A DNA stretch of 64,000 bases, from positions 1 to 64,000 of the forward strand of contig CAZTNC010000006.1 of NCBI GenBank assembly GCA_964614915.1. Direction: 5' to 3'. The position numbers and the translations under genes are program-made. The notes under the pieces are model-generated. The model did not search any database. It was given only the letters and a program-made list of their open reading frames with translations, and had not been told where the DNA came from. Below, one piece after another: positions 7,277 through 15,141 of this stretch; positions within the stretch are counted from its first letter, which is position 1, and the number at the start of each line of letters is the position of its first letter. This stretch comes from WTFY01 sp964614915 (GTDB taxonomy: Bacteria > Pseudomonadota > Gammaproteobacteria > UBA4575).

Positions 7277-8557
7277 ATGAGCGATAACACGACAACCAAG
7301 GATCGGGATAGCGGCAAGCTGCTGTATTGCTCTTTCTGCGGCAAAAGCCAGCACGAGGTCCGCAAGCTGATTGCTGGGCCTTCCGTATTCATCTGTGATG
7401 AATGTGTCGAGCTGTGCAACGATATCATCCGCGAGGAAATGCAGGAGCAGTCCTCGGCCGAGGGCACCAAACTTCCCAAGCCGGTCGAGATCAACTCCAT
7501 CCTTGAGGAGTATGTCATCGGCCAGGATCGTGCCAAGAAAATCCTGTCCGTGGCGGTCTACAATCACTACAAGCGCCTGGATGCACGAAGCTCAGGCAAG
7601 CATGCCGTGGAACTGGCCAAAAGCAATATCCTGCTGGTGGGCCCGACAGGCTCGGGCAAGACCCTGCTTGCAGAAACACTGGCGCGTTTGCTGAATGTAC
7701 CCTTCACCATTGCCGACGCTACTACCCTGACGGAAGCCGGCTACGTGGGTGAGGATGTCGAGAACATCATCCAGAAGCTGCTGCAAAAGTGTGACTATGA
7801 CGTCGACAAGGCGCAAACCGGCATCGTGTACATCGATGAGATCGACAAGATCTCGCGCAAGTCCGACAATCCGTCGATCACACGGGATGTGTCAGGGGAA
7901 GGGGTTCAGCAGGCACTGCTGAAGCTCATCGAAGGCACGATCGCATCGGTGCCGCCCCAGGGCGGGCGCAAGCACCCGCAACAGGAGTTCCTGCAGGTCG
8001 ACACCAGCAACATACTGTTCATATGCGGTGGCGCGTTTGCGGGCCTGGACAAGGTGATCCTCGATCGCACGGAGACGAGCGGCATTGGTTTTTCGGCTGA
8101 GGTGCGCAGCAAGGACAATGCGATCCAGATCGGCGAGGTTCTGCACAGCGTAGAGCCCGAGGACCTGATCAAGTATGGCCTCATTCCGGAGTTTGTAGGG
8201 CGCCTGCCGGTTGTAGCGACCCTGGATGAACTCGATGAGGAGGCCTTGGTACGGATCCTGACCGAGCCCAAGAATGCCATCACCAAGCAGTACCACCGCC
8301 TGTTCGAGATGGAAGGCGTGGAAATAGAGTTTCGGGAAAATGCACTCTATGCTACGGCCCGCAAGGCGATGGACCGTAAAACCGGTGCACGCGGCCTGCG
8401 GACCATACTGGAAAACGTGTTGCTGGACACCATGTATGAGATGCCATCACAAAACAGCATCGGCAAGGTCGTGGTCGATGAGTCGGTGATCCACGGTGAG
8501 AAGCCGTATCTGATCTATGAAAGTTCAGAATACGAAAAAGTCGCATCGGATGAGTGA
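7277..8557 (+). CDS. clpX: ATP-dependent Clp protease ATP-binding subunit ClpX
   Basis: ClpX is the AAA+ unfoldase that recognises tagged proteins, including SsrA-tagged ones, and feeds ClpP. The 426-residue protein has the N-terminal zinc-binding domain with Cys18, Cys21, Cys40 and Cys43. Walker A (GPTGSGKT) is near residue 122, a pore loop reads GYVGED, Walker B is VYIDEIDKI, and the sensor-2 segment GARGLR is in the C-terminal domain. Length and order are normal for the family. Together with smpB at 25988-26461 it forms part of the trans-translation degradation route. Confidence 0.98.
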   Translation: MSDNTTTKDRDSGKLLYCSFCGKSQHEVRKLIAGPSVFICDECVELCNDIIREEMQEQSSAEGTKLPKPVEINSILEEYVIGQDRAKKILSVAVYNHYKRLDARSSGKHAVELAKSNILLVGPTGSGKTLLAETLARLLNVPFTIADATTLTEAGYVGEDVENIIQKLLQKCDYDVDKAQTGIVYIDEIDKISRKSDNPSITRDVSGEGVQQALLKLIEGTIASVPPQGGRKHPQQEFLQVDTSNILFICGGAFAGLDKVILDRTETSGIGFSAEVRSKDNAIQIGEVLHSVEPEDLIKYGLIPEFVGRLPVVATLDELDEEALVRILTEPKNAITKQYHRLFEMEGVEIEFRENALYATARKAMDRKTGARGLRTILENVLLDTMYEMPSQNSIGKVVVDESVIHGEKPYLIYESSEYEKVASDE

Positions 8558-8613
8558 CTGCGCCCTCTGAAGGGGTAATACGTGCCATACAGGGCATAGC
8601 GGTGCCCGGAAAG

Positions 8614-8643
8614 CATTGAATTTTCAAAAGAATGGCCCCATAT
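8614..8643 (+). promoter_or_regulatory. Sigma-32-like heat-shock promoter of lon
   Basis: CATTGAA (8614-8620) is followed after 15 bases by CCCCATAT (8636-8643). The -10 element matches the sigma-32 consensus CCCCATNT completely and the -35 resembles CTTGAA. It lies ~85 bases before the lon start, which fits the known heat-shock control of lon in enterics. Confidence 0.6.
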
Positions 8644-8728
8644 CAGGGGTAGGGCATGTGACAGGGCATTGAGGTACGGCCAGGTGGGCCGTTCACGAAT
8701 TCCAGCCAGCTATCGGAATGTTATTGAG

Positions 8729-11164
8729 ATGAGTGAAGAACAGATGCCGGACAAACTGACGGATGACGCGGTCATGCCGGTGTTGCCGCTGCGTGATGTG
8801 GTGGTGTACCCGCATATGGTGATTCCGCTGTTCGTGGGCCGGGAAAAGTCGATCAAGGCCCTGGATGTGGCGATGGCCAGCAACAAGCAGATCCTGCTTG
8901 TCGCCCAGAAAAATGCAGAGGTGGACGAGCCCGATACCGACCAGGTCCACACGATCGGTACGGTGTCGACGATCCTGCAGTTGCTGAAGCTTCCGGACGG
9001 TACCATCAAGGTGCTGGTGGAGGGCGTTGACCGCGCGCGCGTGCTTCATTTTCTGGAAGAGGAAGGCTTTCTCAGGGCCCAGGTCGCCCTGCTGGAGTCG
9101 GACACTTCAATGGAAGATGAACGGGAACTGGAGGTCATGGCACGTTCCGTGACCAACCTGTTCGAGCAGTATGTGAAACTCAACAAGAAGATCCCTCCTG
9201 AGGTCCTGACCTCGCTCGCGGGCATTGATGATCCCACTCATCTGGCAGATACGATTGCCGCGCACATGTCCCTGAAGCTGGACGAGAAGCAGTACGTGCT
9301 CGAGATCAGTGACGTGCGAAAGCGGCTTGAGCACCTGGTCAAGCTGATTGAAGGCGAGCTGGATGTCTTGCAGATCGAGAAACGGTTGCGTGGGCGTGTC
9401 AAGCAGCAGATGGAAAAGTCACAGCGTGAGTATTACCTGAATGAGCAGATGAAGGCCATCCAGAAGGAGTTGGGTGAGCTTGAAGAGGCACCTAATGAGG
9501 TCGATGAACTGGCGGACAAGATCGAGAAAGTCGGCATGTCGAAAGAGGCCAAAAAGAAGGCCACGACAGAACTCAACAAGCTGAAGATGATGTCGCCGAT
9601 GTCTGCGGAAGCCACCGTGGTGCGAAACTATATCGACTGGCTGGTGGGCGTTCCCTGGAAAAAGAAATCCAAGGTGCGCAAGGACCTGGCTGCGGCGGAA
9701 CGCATCCTGGAAGAGGACCATTACGGCCTGCACAAGGTCAAGGAGCGCATCATCGAGTACCTGGCCGTGCAACAACGCGTGCGAAAGCCCAAGGGGCCCA
9801 TCCTATGTCTGGTCGGCCCACCCGGGGTCGGCAAGACCTCAATCGGAAAATCCATTGCCCGTGCCACCTGCCGGAAGTTCACGCGCATGTCTTTGGGCGG
9901 GGTCCACGACGAGGCCGAGATCCGGGGTCACCGGCGCACCTACATCGGTTCGCTGCCCGGCAAGATCGTGCAAAACCTGTCCAAGGTTGGAGTCCGCAAC
10001 CCGTTGTTTTTGCTTGATGAAATTGACAAGATGGCCATGGACTTCCGGGGTGACCCGGCGTCCGCCATGCTGGAAGTGCTGGACCCGGAGCAAAACCACA
10101 CCTTCAACGACCATTACCTAGAGGTGGACTTCGACCTGTCCGATGTCATGTTTGTGGCAACTGCCAACAGCCTGAACATTCCCGGCCCCTTGCTCGATCG
10201 TATGGAAGTGATCCGCCTGCCGGGCTATACCGAAGACGAGAAGAAAAATATTGCCACCCGCTATCTGGTACCCAAGCAGCTAAAGGCCAATGGCCTGAAG
10301 AAAAATGAGCTGCATATCAGCGAGCCGGCGATCCGGGACATGATTCGCTACTACACACGGGAGGCCGGCGTGCGCAACCTGGAACGGGAGATTTCGAAAA
10401 TCTGCCGCAAGGTGGTGAAATCGCTGGTGCTTGGCTCAGGCAGGAAGCAGGTCTCCATCACTCCCCGCTCCCTGACGAAGTACCTGGGTGTCAAACTTTT
10501 CCGCTACGGCCTTGCTGAGGACAACGACCAGATCGGGCAGGTTACGGGTCTGGCCTGGACCGAAACCGGTGGCGAACTGCTCACCATTGAAGCCGTGGTG
10601 ATTCCCGGCAAGGGCAAAACCAGTCGCACCGGTCAGCTCGAGGATGTCATGCAGGAGTCCATCCAGGTGGCACAGACGGTGGTGCGCAGCCGCGCCAGCG
10701 TGCTGGGCATTGAAACGGATTTCTATGAAAAGTCGGATATCCATATCCATGTCCCTGAAGGGGCTGTGAAAAAGGACGGACCCAGTGCGGGGGTCGGTAT
10801 GACGACCGCGATAGTTTCTGCCTTGAGCAAGGTTGCCGTGCGGGCCGATGTGGCCATGACGGGCGAGATCACCCTGCGTGGCGAGATTCTCCCCATCGGC
10901 GGGCTGAAAGAGAAGCTGCTGGCGGCCCATCGCGGCGAAATCAAGACGGTGCTGATCCCGAAAGACAATGAGAAGGATCTAAGTGAGATTCCCAAGAATA
11001 TCAAGCAAAAACTTGAAATCATTCCGGTGCAGTGGATTGACGAGGTACTTCAGGTGGCACTGGTGAAGATGCCCGAGCCGCTGAGTGACTCGGAGGTCGT
11101 GGGTGCGGTTGAGCCCGAGCACAAGAAATCCATCCAAAAAAGTGAGCCGGTCCAAGCCCACTGA
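8729..11164 (+). CDS. lon: ATP-dependent Lon protease
   Basis: Lon is a homo-hexameric AAA+ serine protease that degrades misfolded and regulatory proteins. The 811-residue product has the N-terminal substrate-binding domain beginning VLPLRDVVVYPHMVIPLFVG, Walker A GPPGVGKT near residue 370, Walker B FLLDEIDKM, and the C-terminal protease domain. That domain carries the Ser in KDGPSAGVGM and the Lys in GGLKEKLLAAHRG that form the Ser-Lys dyad. I use the ATG at 8729 (MSEEQMPDK) because GGAAT lies eight bases before it and the protein then has the usual N-terminus. An in-frame TTG at 8669 would add 20 unconserved residues. Confidence 0.97.
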   Translation: MSEEQMPDKLTDDAVMPVLPLRDVVVYPHMVIPLFVGREKSIKALDVAMASNKQILLVAQKNAEVDEPDTDQVHTIGTVSTILQLLKLPDGTIKVLVEGVDRARVLHFLEEEGFLRAQVALLESDTSMEDERELEVMARSVTNLFEQYVKLNKKIPPEVLTSLAGIDDPTHLADTIAAHMSLKLDEKQYVLEISDVRKRLEHLVKLIEGELDVLQIEKRLRGRVKQQMEKSQREYYLNEQMKAIQKELGELEEAPNEVDELADKIEKVGMSKEAKKKATTELNKLKMMSPMSAEATVVRNYIDWLVGVPWKKKSKVRKDLAAAERILEEDHYGLHKVKERIIEYLAVQQRVRKPKGPILCLVGPPGVGKTSIGKSIARATCRKFTRMSLGGVHDEAEIRGHRRTYIGSLPGKIVQNLSKVGVRNPLFLLDEIDKMAMDFRGDPASAMLEVLDPEQNHTFNDHYLEVDFDLSDVMFVATANSLNIPGPLLDRMEVIRLPGYTEDEKKNIATRYLVPKQLKANGLKKNELHISEPAIRDMIRYYTREAGVRNLEREISKICRKVVKSLVLGSGRKQVSITPRSLTKYLGVKLFRYGLAEDNDQIGQVTGLAWTETGGELLTIEAVVIPGKGKTSRTGQLEDVMQESIQVAQTVVRSRASVLGIETDFYEKSDIHIHVPEGAVKKDGPSAGVGMTTAIVSALSKVAVRADVAMTGEITLRGEILPIGGLKEKLLAAHRGEIKTVLIPKDNEKDLSEIPKNIKQKLEIIPVQWIDEVLQVALVKMPEPLSDSEVVGAVEPEHKKSIQKSEPVQAH

Positions 11165-11176
11165 ACACACGGTTTA

Positions 11177-11206
11177 TTGACTTGGTTCGGGCACACTTGG
11201 TATAAC
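11177..11206 (+). promoter_or_regulatory. Sigma-70 promoter of hupB
   Basis: TTGACT (11177-11182) and TATAAC (11201-11206) are separated by 18 bases. Both boxes match the consensus at five of six positions. It would give hupB a leader of about 170 bases, consistent with separate control of HU after lon. Confidence 0.55.
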
Positions 11207-11382
11207 GAAAGTCATTCAGATGGCCTTTGCTACCACGTGCACATTACATATCTCGACTGGCAACGATGATTTCTCAGCTTGTTTTGTATGCTAATCATGC
11301 GGTCCGCAGGCTGACTTCAGTTCTTAAAAATTAACGTGCGATTGTCTGGGTTGCATACTAACAATCAGGGGAGTTTAATCTA

Positions 11383-11655
11383 ATGAATAAAAGTGAACTT
11401 GTAGAAGCTGTATCCGAAGCAGCGACGCTTTCCAAAGCTGATGGAGCACGTGCAGTGGATGCCGTGTTTGGTTCCATTGCCGCAGCATTGAATCGCGGTG
11501 ATAACGTAACACTGGTAGGCTTCGGAACCTTCTCGGTAAAACACCGGAATGCCCGCACTGGCCACAACCCCCGAACCGGTGAGAAAATCCAGATCGCTGC
11601 AAGTAAAGTACCCAGTTTCAAGGCTGGCAAAGCGCTGAAGGATGCTGTAAGCTAG
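11383..11655 (+). CDS. hupB: DNA-binding protein HU-beta
   Basis: The 90-residue product is a small basic nucleoid protein that binds and bends DNA without sequence specificity as a dimer. It starts MNKSELVEAVSEAATLSKADG. The conserved VTLVGFGTFSV precedes the beta-ribbon arm, with RNARTGHNPRTGEKIQI around residues 55-73, where Pro in NPRTG is the intercalating residue of the family. The C-terminal helix ends in FKAGKALKDAV. GGGGAG lies upstream of the ATG. It occupies its standard place between lon and ppiD, with tRNA-Val and tRNA-Asp after it. Confidence 0.97.
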   Translation: MNKSELVEAVSEAATLSKADGARAVDAVFGSIAAALNRGDNVTLVGFGTFSVKHRNARTGHNPRTGEKIQIAASKVPSFKAGKALKDAVS

Positions 11656-11665
11656 CGCGCCTTTT

Positions 11666-11741
11666 GGGTGCTTAGCTCAGCTGGTAGAGCGTCGCCCTTA
11701 CAAGGCGGATGTCGGGGGTTCGAATCCCTCAGCACCCACCA
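11666..11741 (+). tRNA. tRNA-Val(TAC)
   Basis: Acceptor GGGTGCT pairs with AGCACCC. The D-arm is AGCTCAGCTGGTAGAGC, the anticodon loop CTTACAA gives TAC, the T-loop is GGTTCGAATCC, and CCA is encoded. It lies ten bases after hupB and 14 bases before tRNA-Asp, so all may share a transcript. Confidence 0.97.
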
Positions 11742-11755
11742 AGGGCCATACTGTA

Positions 11756-11832
11756 GGAGTGGTAGTTCAGCTGGTTAGAATACCGGCCTGTCACGCCGGG
11801 GGTCGCGGGTTCGAGTCCCGTCCACTCCGCCA
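11756..11832 (+). tRNA. tRNA-Asp(GTC)
   Basis: Acceptor GGAGTGG pairs with CCACTCC. The anticodon arm CGGCCTGTCACGCCG gives anticodon GTC, the T-arm is CGGGTTCGAGTCCCG, and CCA is encoded. It is second in the tRNA-Val/tRNA-Asp pair. Confidence 0.97.
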
Positions 11833-12252
11833 CAGCTTGTACGTAAACCTTTGATAAATAACAGGGCCTGGATCAGGACTACTGATATCCCTGTTCCTGT
11901 CCACTATCCGAAATTAAAAATGCGTTGCGCGTGGTCGCCCCTATGGGGTTTGCCGGTCTTCTGCCAGCGACTGCAAAAATGCCGCCGATCTTCTGACCAA
12001 GACACTGGTAGCCCCTGATCCATAAAGACAACGCGATGGTGCGATTCGCACAAAAGCCTGGAAGTCCTGCCATTCCGGCAGTGCCGGGTCGGTGATTGCA
12101 ACACTTCGTGCTGCATGCAACAGGTTGCAGGTCCAGACGGCCGTGATGTTGCGGTATTTGCAGCACGCGGGGATGCACAGACGAGCAGAACCATTACAAT
12201 GCGAGGATGACTACTTTAAAAATACAGGCGATAGCGTTGCGGGAAAGAGTAC
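11833..12252. other. 420-base gap, no gene supported
   Basis: Two overlapping minus-strand frames of ~96-99 codons cross this region, but they lack ribosome binding sites and show no protein-like motif or codon pattern. I see no terminator with a T-run after tRNA-Asp and no further RNA gene. Promoter elements for ppiD are probably near the right end but none stands out. Confidence 0.4.
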
Positions 12253-14157
12253 ATGCTGATTGAAATCCGGGATCGTGCCAGTAGCCTGGTTGCCTATGTG
12301 ATTATCGGGCTGCTCATCCTTTCCTTCGCACTGTGGGGGATTCAGGAATATTTTGGTGCAGGTGGGGCGCCTGCGGCTGCGGCCATCAACGATGTGGAGA
12401 TCACGGTCCCCGAGTTCAGCGACCGCTTTCAGCAGTACCGGCAACAACTGCGCTCCAACCTCGGCAGGACGTATGAGCAGCAGTTTCCAGATGAAAGCGT
12501 AATCAAGCAGCAGGTGATTGAGGGCATGGTGGACATGGAAATCCTGCGCCAGGAAGTCACGGAGGCCGGATTTCGAATCAGCGATACCAGCCTGGTGCAG
12601 AAAATCCAGCAAGTACCGCAGTTTCGAAAGGACGGCAAGTTTGATCCGGAGTTGTATACGCGGCTGCTGCAGGCACAGCGCTATGACAAGGCACGCTTCG
12701 AAGCAGAACTTCGCGAACAGGAAAAACTGGAGCAATTCGAGCTCTCGCTGGCATCCTCTTCTTTCATGACCCAAGCCGACTTGCAGCGCTTCCAGCAGCT
12801 GTTCAGGCAATCCAGGGACTTCAGCTATGCGCTGGTACAGATCAGTCCCGATTCCATCGAGGTGTCTGACCAGGAGGTGGACGACTATTACGAAGAGAAT
12901 CAGGCGCAGTTTCAAACGCCTGAGCGGGTCAGGCTAGCTTATATCGAAGTAGCCGAGGAAGCCTTGTTTGACCAGATCCGTGTGAACGAGGACGAGGCAC
13001 TCTCCATTTATCAGGAACAGCCGGAACGCTTCATGACAAGCGAGTTGCGCAGGGCGCGGCATATCCTGATCAGGGTGCCCGAGCAGGTTGCGGGCAATCC
13101 GGCCGAGTGGGATCGTGCACGGGAGCAGGCCAACGAGTACATTCGCCAGCTCAAGGGCGGAGCCTCATTTGAGAAACTCGCCAGGCTGTATTCGCAAGAC
13201 ACGTTGTCTGCTGGCAAGGGCGGCGATATCGGTTTCATTGCACCCGGTGATCTGGCCAGTGATGCACTGGAGAGAGCACTGTTCAGGCTGGATGTGGGGG
13301 CATACAGCCGCCCAATCCGTACCGACCAAGGTTTCCAGATCATACAACTTGTTGAGGTCCAGGAGCCTGAGCAGCAGCCGTTTGCCGAGGTGCGTGAAAA
13401 CATCGTCAACGAGCGCAAAGGCCAGATGGCCCAGGCACGCTTTATTGAAACTGCGGATGAACTGGCCAACCTCGTGGTTGAGCAGCCCGATGATTTGACT
13501 GAAGCGGCAGAAACCTTCGGGCTGGAAATCCGGGAAACCGGCTGGCTTACATCATCTGCCACCACCGGAATCTTCGCCAATTCAAGAGTTCGCCTGACCG
13601 CCTTCACCCCCGACATCCTGGAGGAGGGACTGAACAGCGAGCTGATTGAAATTGCTGACGGGCACGTGCTTGCGTTTCGCATGCTCGAGCACAAGGTGCC
13701 TGAACTGAAGCCCCGTGAAGACGTAGCGGGAGAGATCCAGGAGCGGCTGCGCACACGCAAGGCAGCCAAGCAGGCGGTCGAGACAGGGGAGGAGATGTAC
13801 GCGCAGTTGCAAAGCGGCATCGGTTTGCAGGAGCTGTCAGACAAGAATGCGCTGAAGCAAATTCGCCACGGCGCCCTACATCGCGATGATGAGCGAGTCC
13901 CGGGCAAGGTCATGGACCTGGCCTTTACGATAGCGCGCCCGGAGGTAGGTGGTGTTTCCGTGGGAGGTGTGGCGTTGGATGATGGAAGTTTCGCCCTGCT
14001 GGAACTGCACTCGGTCACGGATGGACCAGAAGCGCTGGACGAGACTGCGGCCCTGCAGCTGTCCCAGCGCGTGAACTACGGGCGCAGGGAGTTCAGCGCC
14101 ATCCTGCAGTCCATCAAGGAAGATTTCGATGTGCGGATTTTCGAGAACAATCTCTAG
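12253..14157 (+). CDS. ppiD: Periplasmic folding chaperone PpiD, SurA N-domain type
   Basis: PpiD is anchored in the inner membrane and assists proteins emerging from the Sec translocon into the periplasm. The 634-residue product has a short cytoplasmic start, one transmembrane helix at about residues 13-32 (VAYVIIGLLILSFALWGI), a SurA-like N-terminal chaperone domain to about residue 190, and a parvulin-type domain near 262-365. That domain begins RRARHILIRVPEQ and includes YSQDTLSAGKGGDIGF. A second parvulin-like region follows but is poorly conserved. The gene lies in the standard hupB-ppiD order and converges on fabI, with 54 bases between the two stops. Confidence 0.93.
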   Translation: MLIEIRDRASSLVAYVIIGLLILSFALWGIQEYFGAGGAPAAAAINDVEITVPEFSDRFQQYRQQLRSNLGRTYEQQFPDESVIKQQVIEGMVDMEILRQEVTEAGFRISDTSLVQKIQQVPQFRKDGKFDPELYTRLLQAQRYDKARFEAELREQEKLEQFELSLASSSFMTQADLQRFQQLFRQSRDFSYALVQISPDSIEVSDQEVDDYYEENQAQFQTPERVRLAYIEVAEEALFDQIRVNEDEALSIYQEQPERFMTSELRRARHILIRVPEQVAGNPAEWDRAREQANEYIRQLKGGASFEKLARLYSQDTLSAGKGGDIGFIAPGDLASDALERALFRLDVGAYSRPIRTDQGFQIIQLVEVQEPEQQPFAEVRENIVNERKGQMAQARFIETADELANLVVEQPDDLTEAAETFGLEIRETGWLTSSATTGIFANSRVRLTAFTPDILEEGLNSELIEIADGHVLAFRMLEHKVPELKPREDVAGEIQERLRTRKAAKQAVETGEEMYAQLQSGIGLQELSDKNALKQIRHGALHRDDERVPGKVMDLAFTIARPEVGGVSVGGVALDDGSFALLELHSVTDGPEALDETAALQLSQRVNYGRREFSAILQSIKEDFDVRIFENNL

Positions 14158-14211
14158 TGTCCGGGCTGCCCGATCCCTGCGCCCCGGAGCCTGATTGACG
14201 GCTGGTCTGGC

Positions 14212-14997
14212 TCAGTTGTATCCGGACATGCCGATGATGTTGAAGCCTGCATCGACGTAGGTGATCTCGCCCGTGATCCCGCTTGCCAGGTCGGAGCACA
14301 GAAACGCAGCAGCATTCCCCACCTCCTCGATGGATACGTTTTTGCGAAGCGGGGCGTTCTGTTCGACATGATCCAGCATTTTGCGGAAATCTGCGATGCC
14401 AGCGGCTGCGAGAGTGCGGATGGGACCTGCCGAAATGCCGTTCACCCGGATTCCTTCCGGACCCAAGGCATAGGCCATGTACCGTATGTTGGCTTCCAGG
14501 CTGGCCTTGGCCAGACCCATGACGTTGTAGCTTGGCATGGCACGAACCGACCCCATGTAGGTCAGAGAGAGGATCGCCCCGGAATGCCCGCGCATCATGG
14601 GACGGGCTGCCTTGCCCAGTGCCGTCAGGCTGTAGCTGCTGATGTCATGGGCGGTTTTCGAGCCTTCTCGGGTGGTCACCTCGACAAAATCTCCTGTGAG
14701 CTCGTCCCTCGGAGCGAAGGCGGCCGAGTGGACCAGAATGTCCAGGCCATCCCAGTGCCCCCCCAGTGTATCGAACAGCGCCGAAATCTCGTCATCGTTT
14801 TCCAGGTCGCAGGGCAGGGTGACCTGGGCCCCGCATTCGGCCGCAAATTTTTCCACCCGGGGCCTGAGTTTCTCGTTCTGGTAGGTGAATGCCAGTTCTG
14901 CCCCTTCGCGTCTCATGGCCTCGGCGATTCCCCAGGCAATCGAACGGTTACTCGCAATGCCGATGATCAGGGCACGTTTTCCTGCCAAGAACCCCAT
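14212..14997 (-). CDS. fabI: Enoyl-[acyl-carrier-protein] reductase (NADH)
   Basis: FabI reduces trans-2-enoyl-ACP, the last step of each cycle of fatty acid elongation. The product is 261 residues from the ATG at 14997, which has AAGGAG nine bases upstream; the frame is open for 18 more codons without conserved sequence. Visible are the nucleotide-binding GIASNRSIAWGIAEA, the Tyr-(10)-Tyr-(7)-Lys pattern of FabI in LTYMGSVRAMPSYNVMGLAK, and AGPIRTLAAAGI, a loop near the triclosan/NADH site. It is the classical FabI type, not FabV or FabK. It is transcribed away from the ABC transporter operon and towards ppiD. Confidence 0.96.
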   Translation of the reverse strand: MGFLAGKRALIIGIASNRSIAWGIAEAMRREGAELAFTYQNEKLRPRVEKFAAECGAQVTLPCDLENDDEISALFDTLGGHWDGLDILVHSAAFAPRDELTGDFVEVTTREGSKTAHDISSYSLTALGKAARPMMRGHSGAILSLTYMGSVRAMPSYNVMGLAKASLEANIRYMAYALGPEGIRVNGISAGPIRTLAAAGIADFRKMLDHVEQNAPLRKNVSIEEVGNAAAFLCSDLASGITGEITYVDAGFNIIGMSGYN

Positions 14998-15082
14998 TGA
15001 TGTCTCCTTGCCTGTGGCTTGATTGGTTAACTGCAGTAGATGCCGGGACACCGGACTGAATTATTTTTACCGAAGGACCGTC

Positions 15083-15088
15083 TATAAT
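15083..15088 (+). promoter_or_regulatory. -10 element for the peptide ABC operon
   Basis: A perfect TATAAT about 54 bases before the GTG start of the substrate-binding protein, in the fabI/ABC divergent region. No good -35 box is seen at the right distance. Confidence 0.33.
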
Positions 15089-15141
15089 GCCCGCGCAGTG
15101 AAAAGCTATCCATACCTGTCAGAAGTAGACCCGGTGTCGAC

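Noticed and set aside
11833..12252. Minus-strand frames of 96-99 codons in the tRNA-Asp/ppiD gap
   Set aside because: No ribosome binding site, protein-like pattern or family resemblance.
13011..14018. 335-codon minus-strand frame rich in Ser
   Set aside because: Antisense shadow of ppiD; composition is typical of reversed reading of a GC-rich gene.
14368..15000. 210-codon plus-strand frame
   Set aside because: Lies opposite fabI, whose family motifs are unambiguous.
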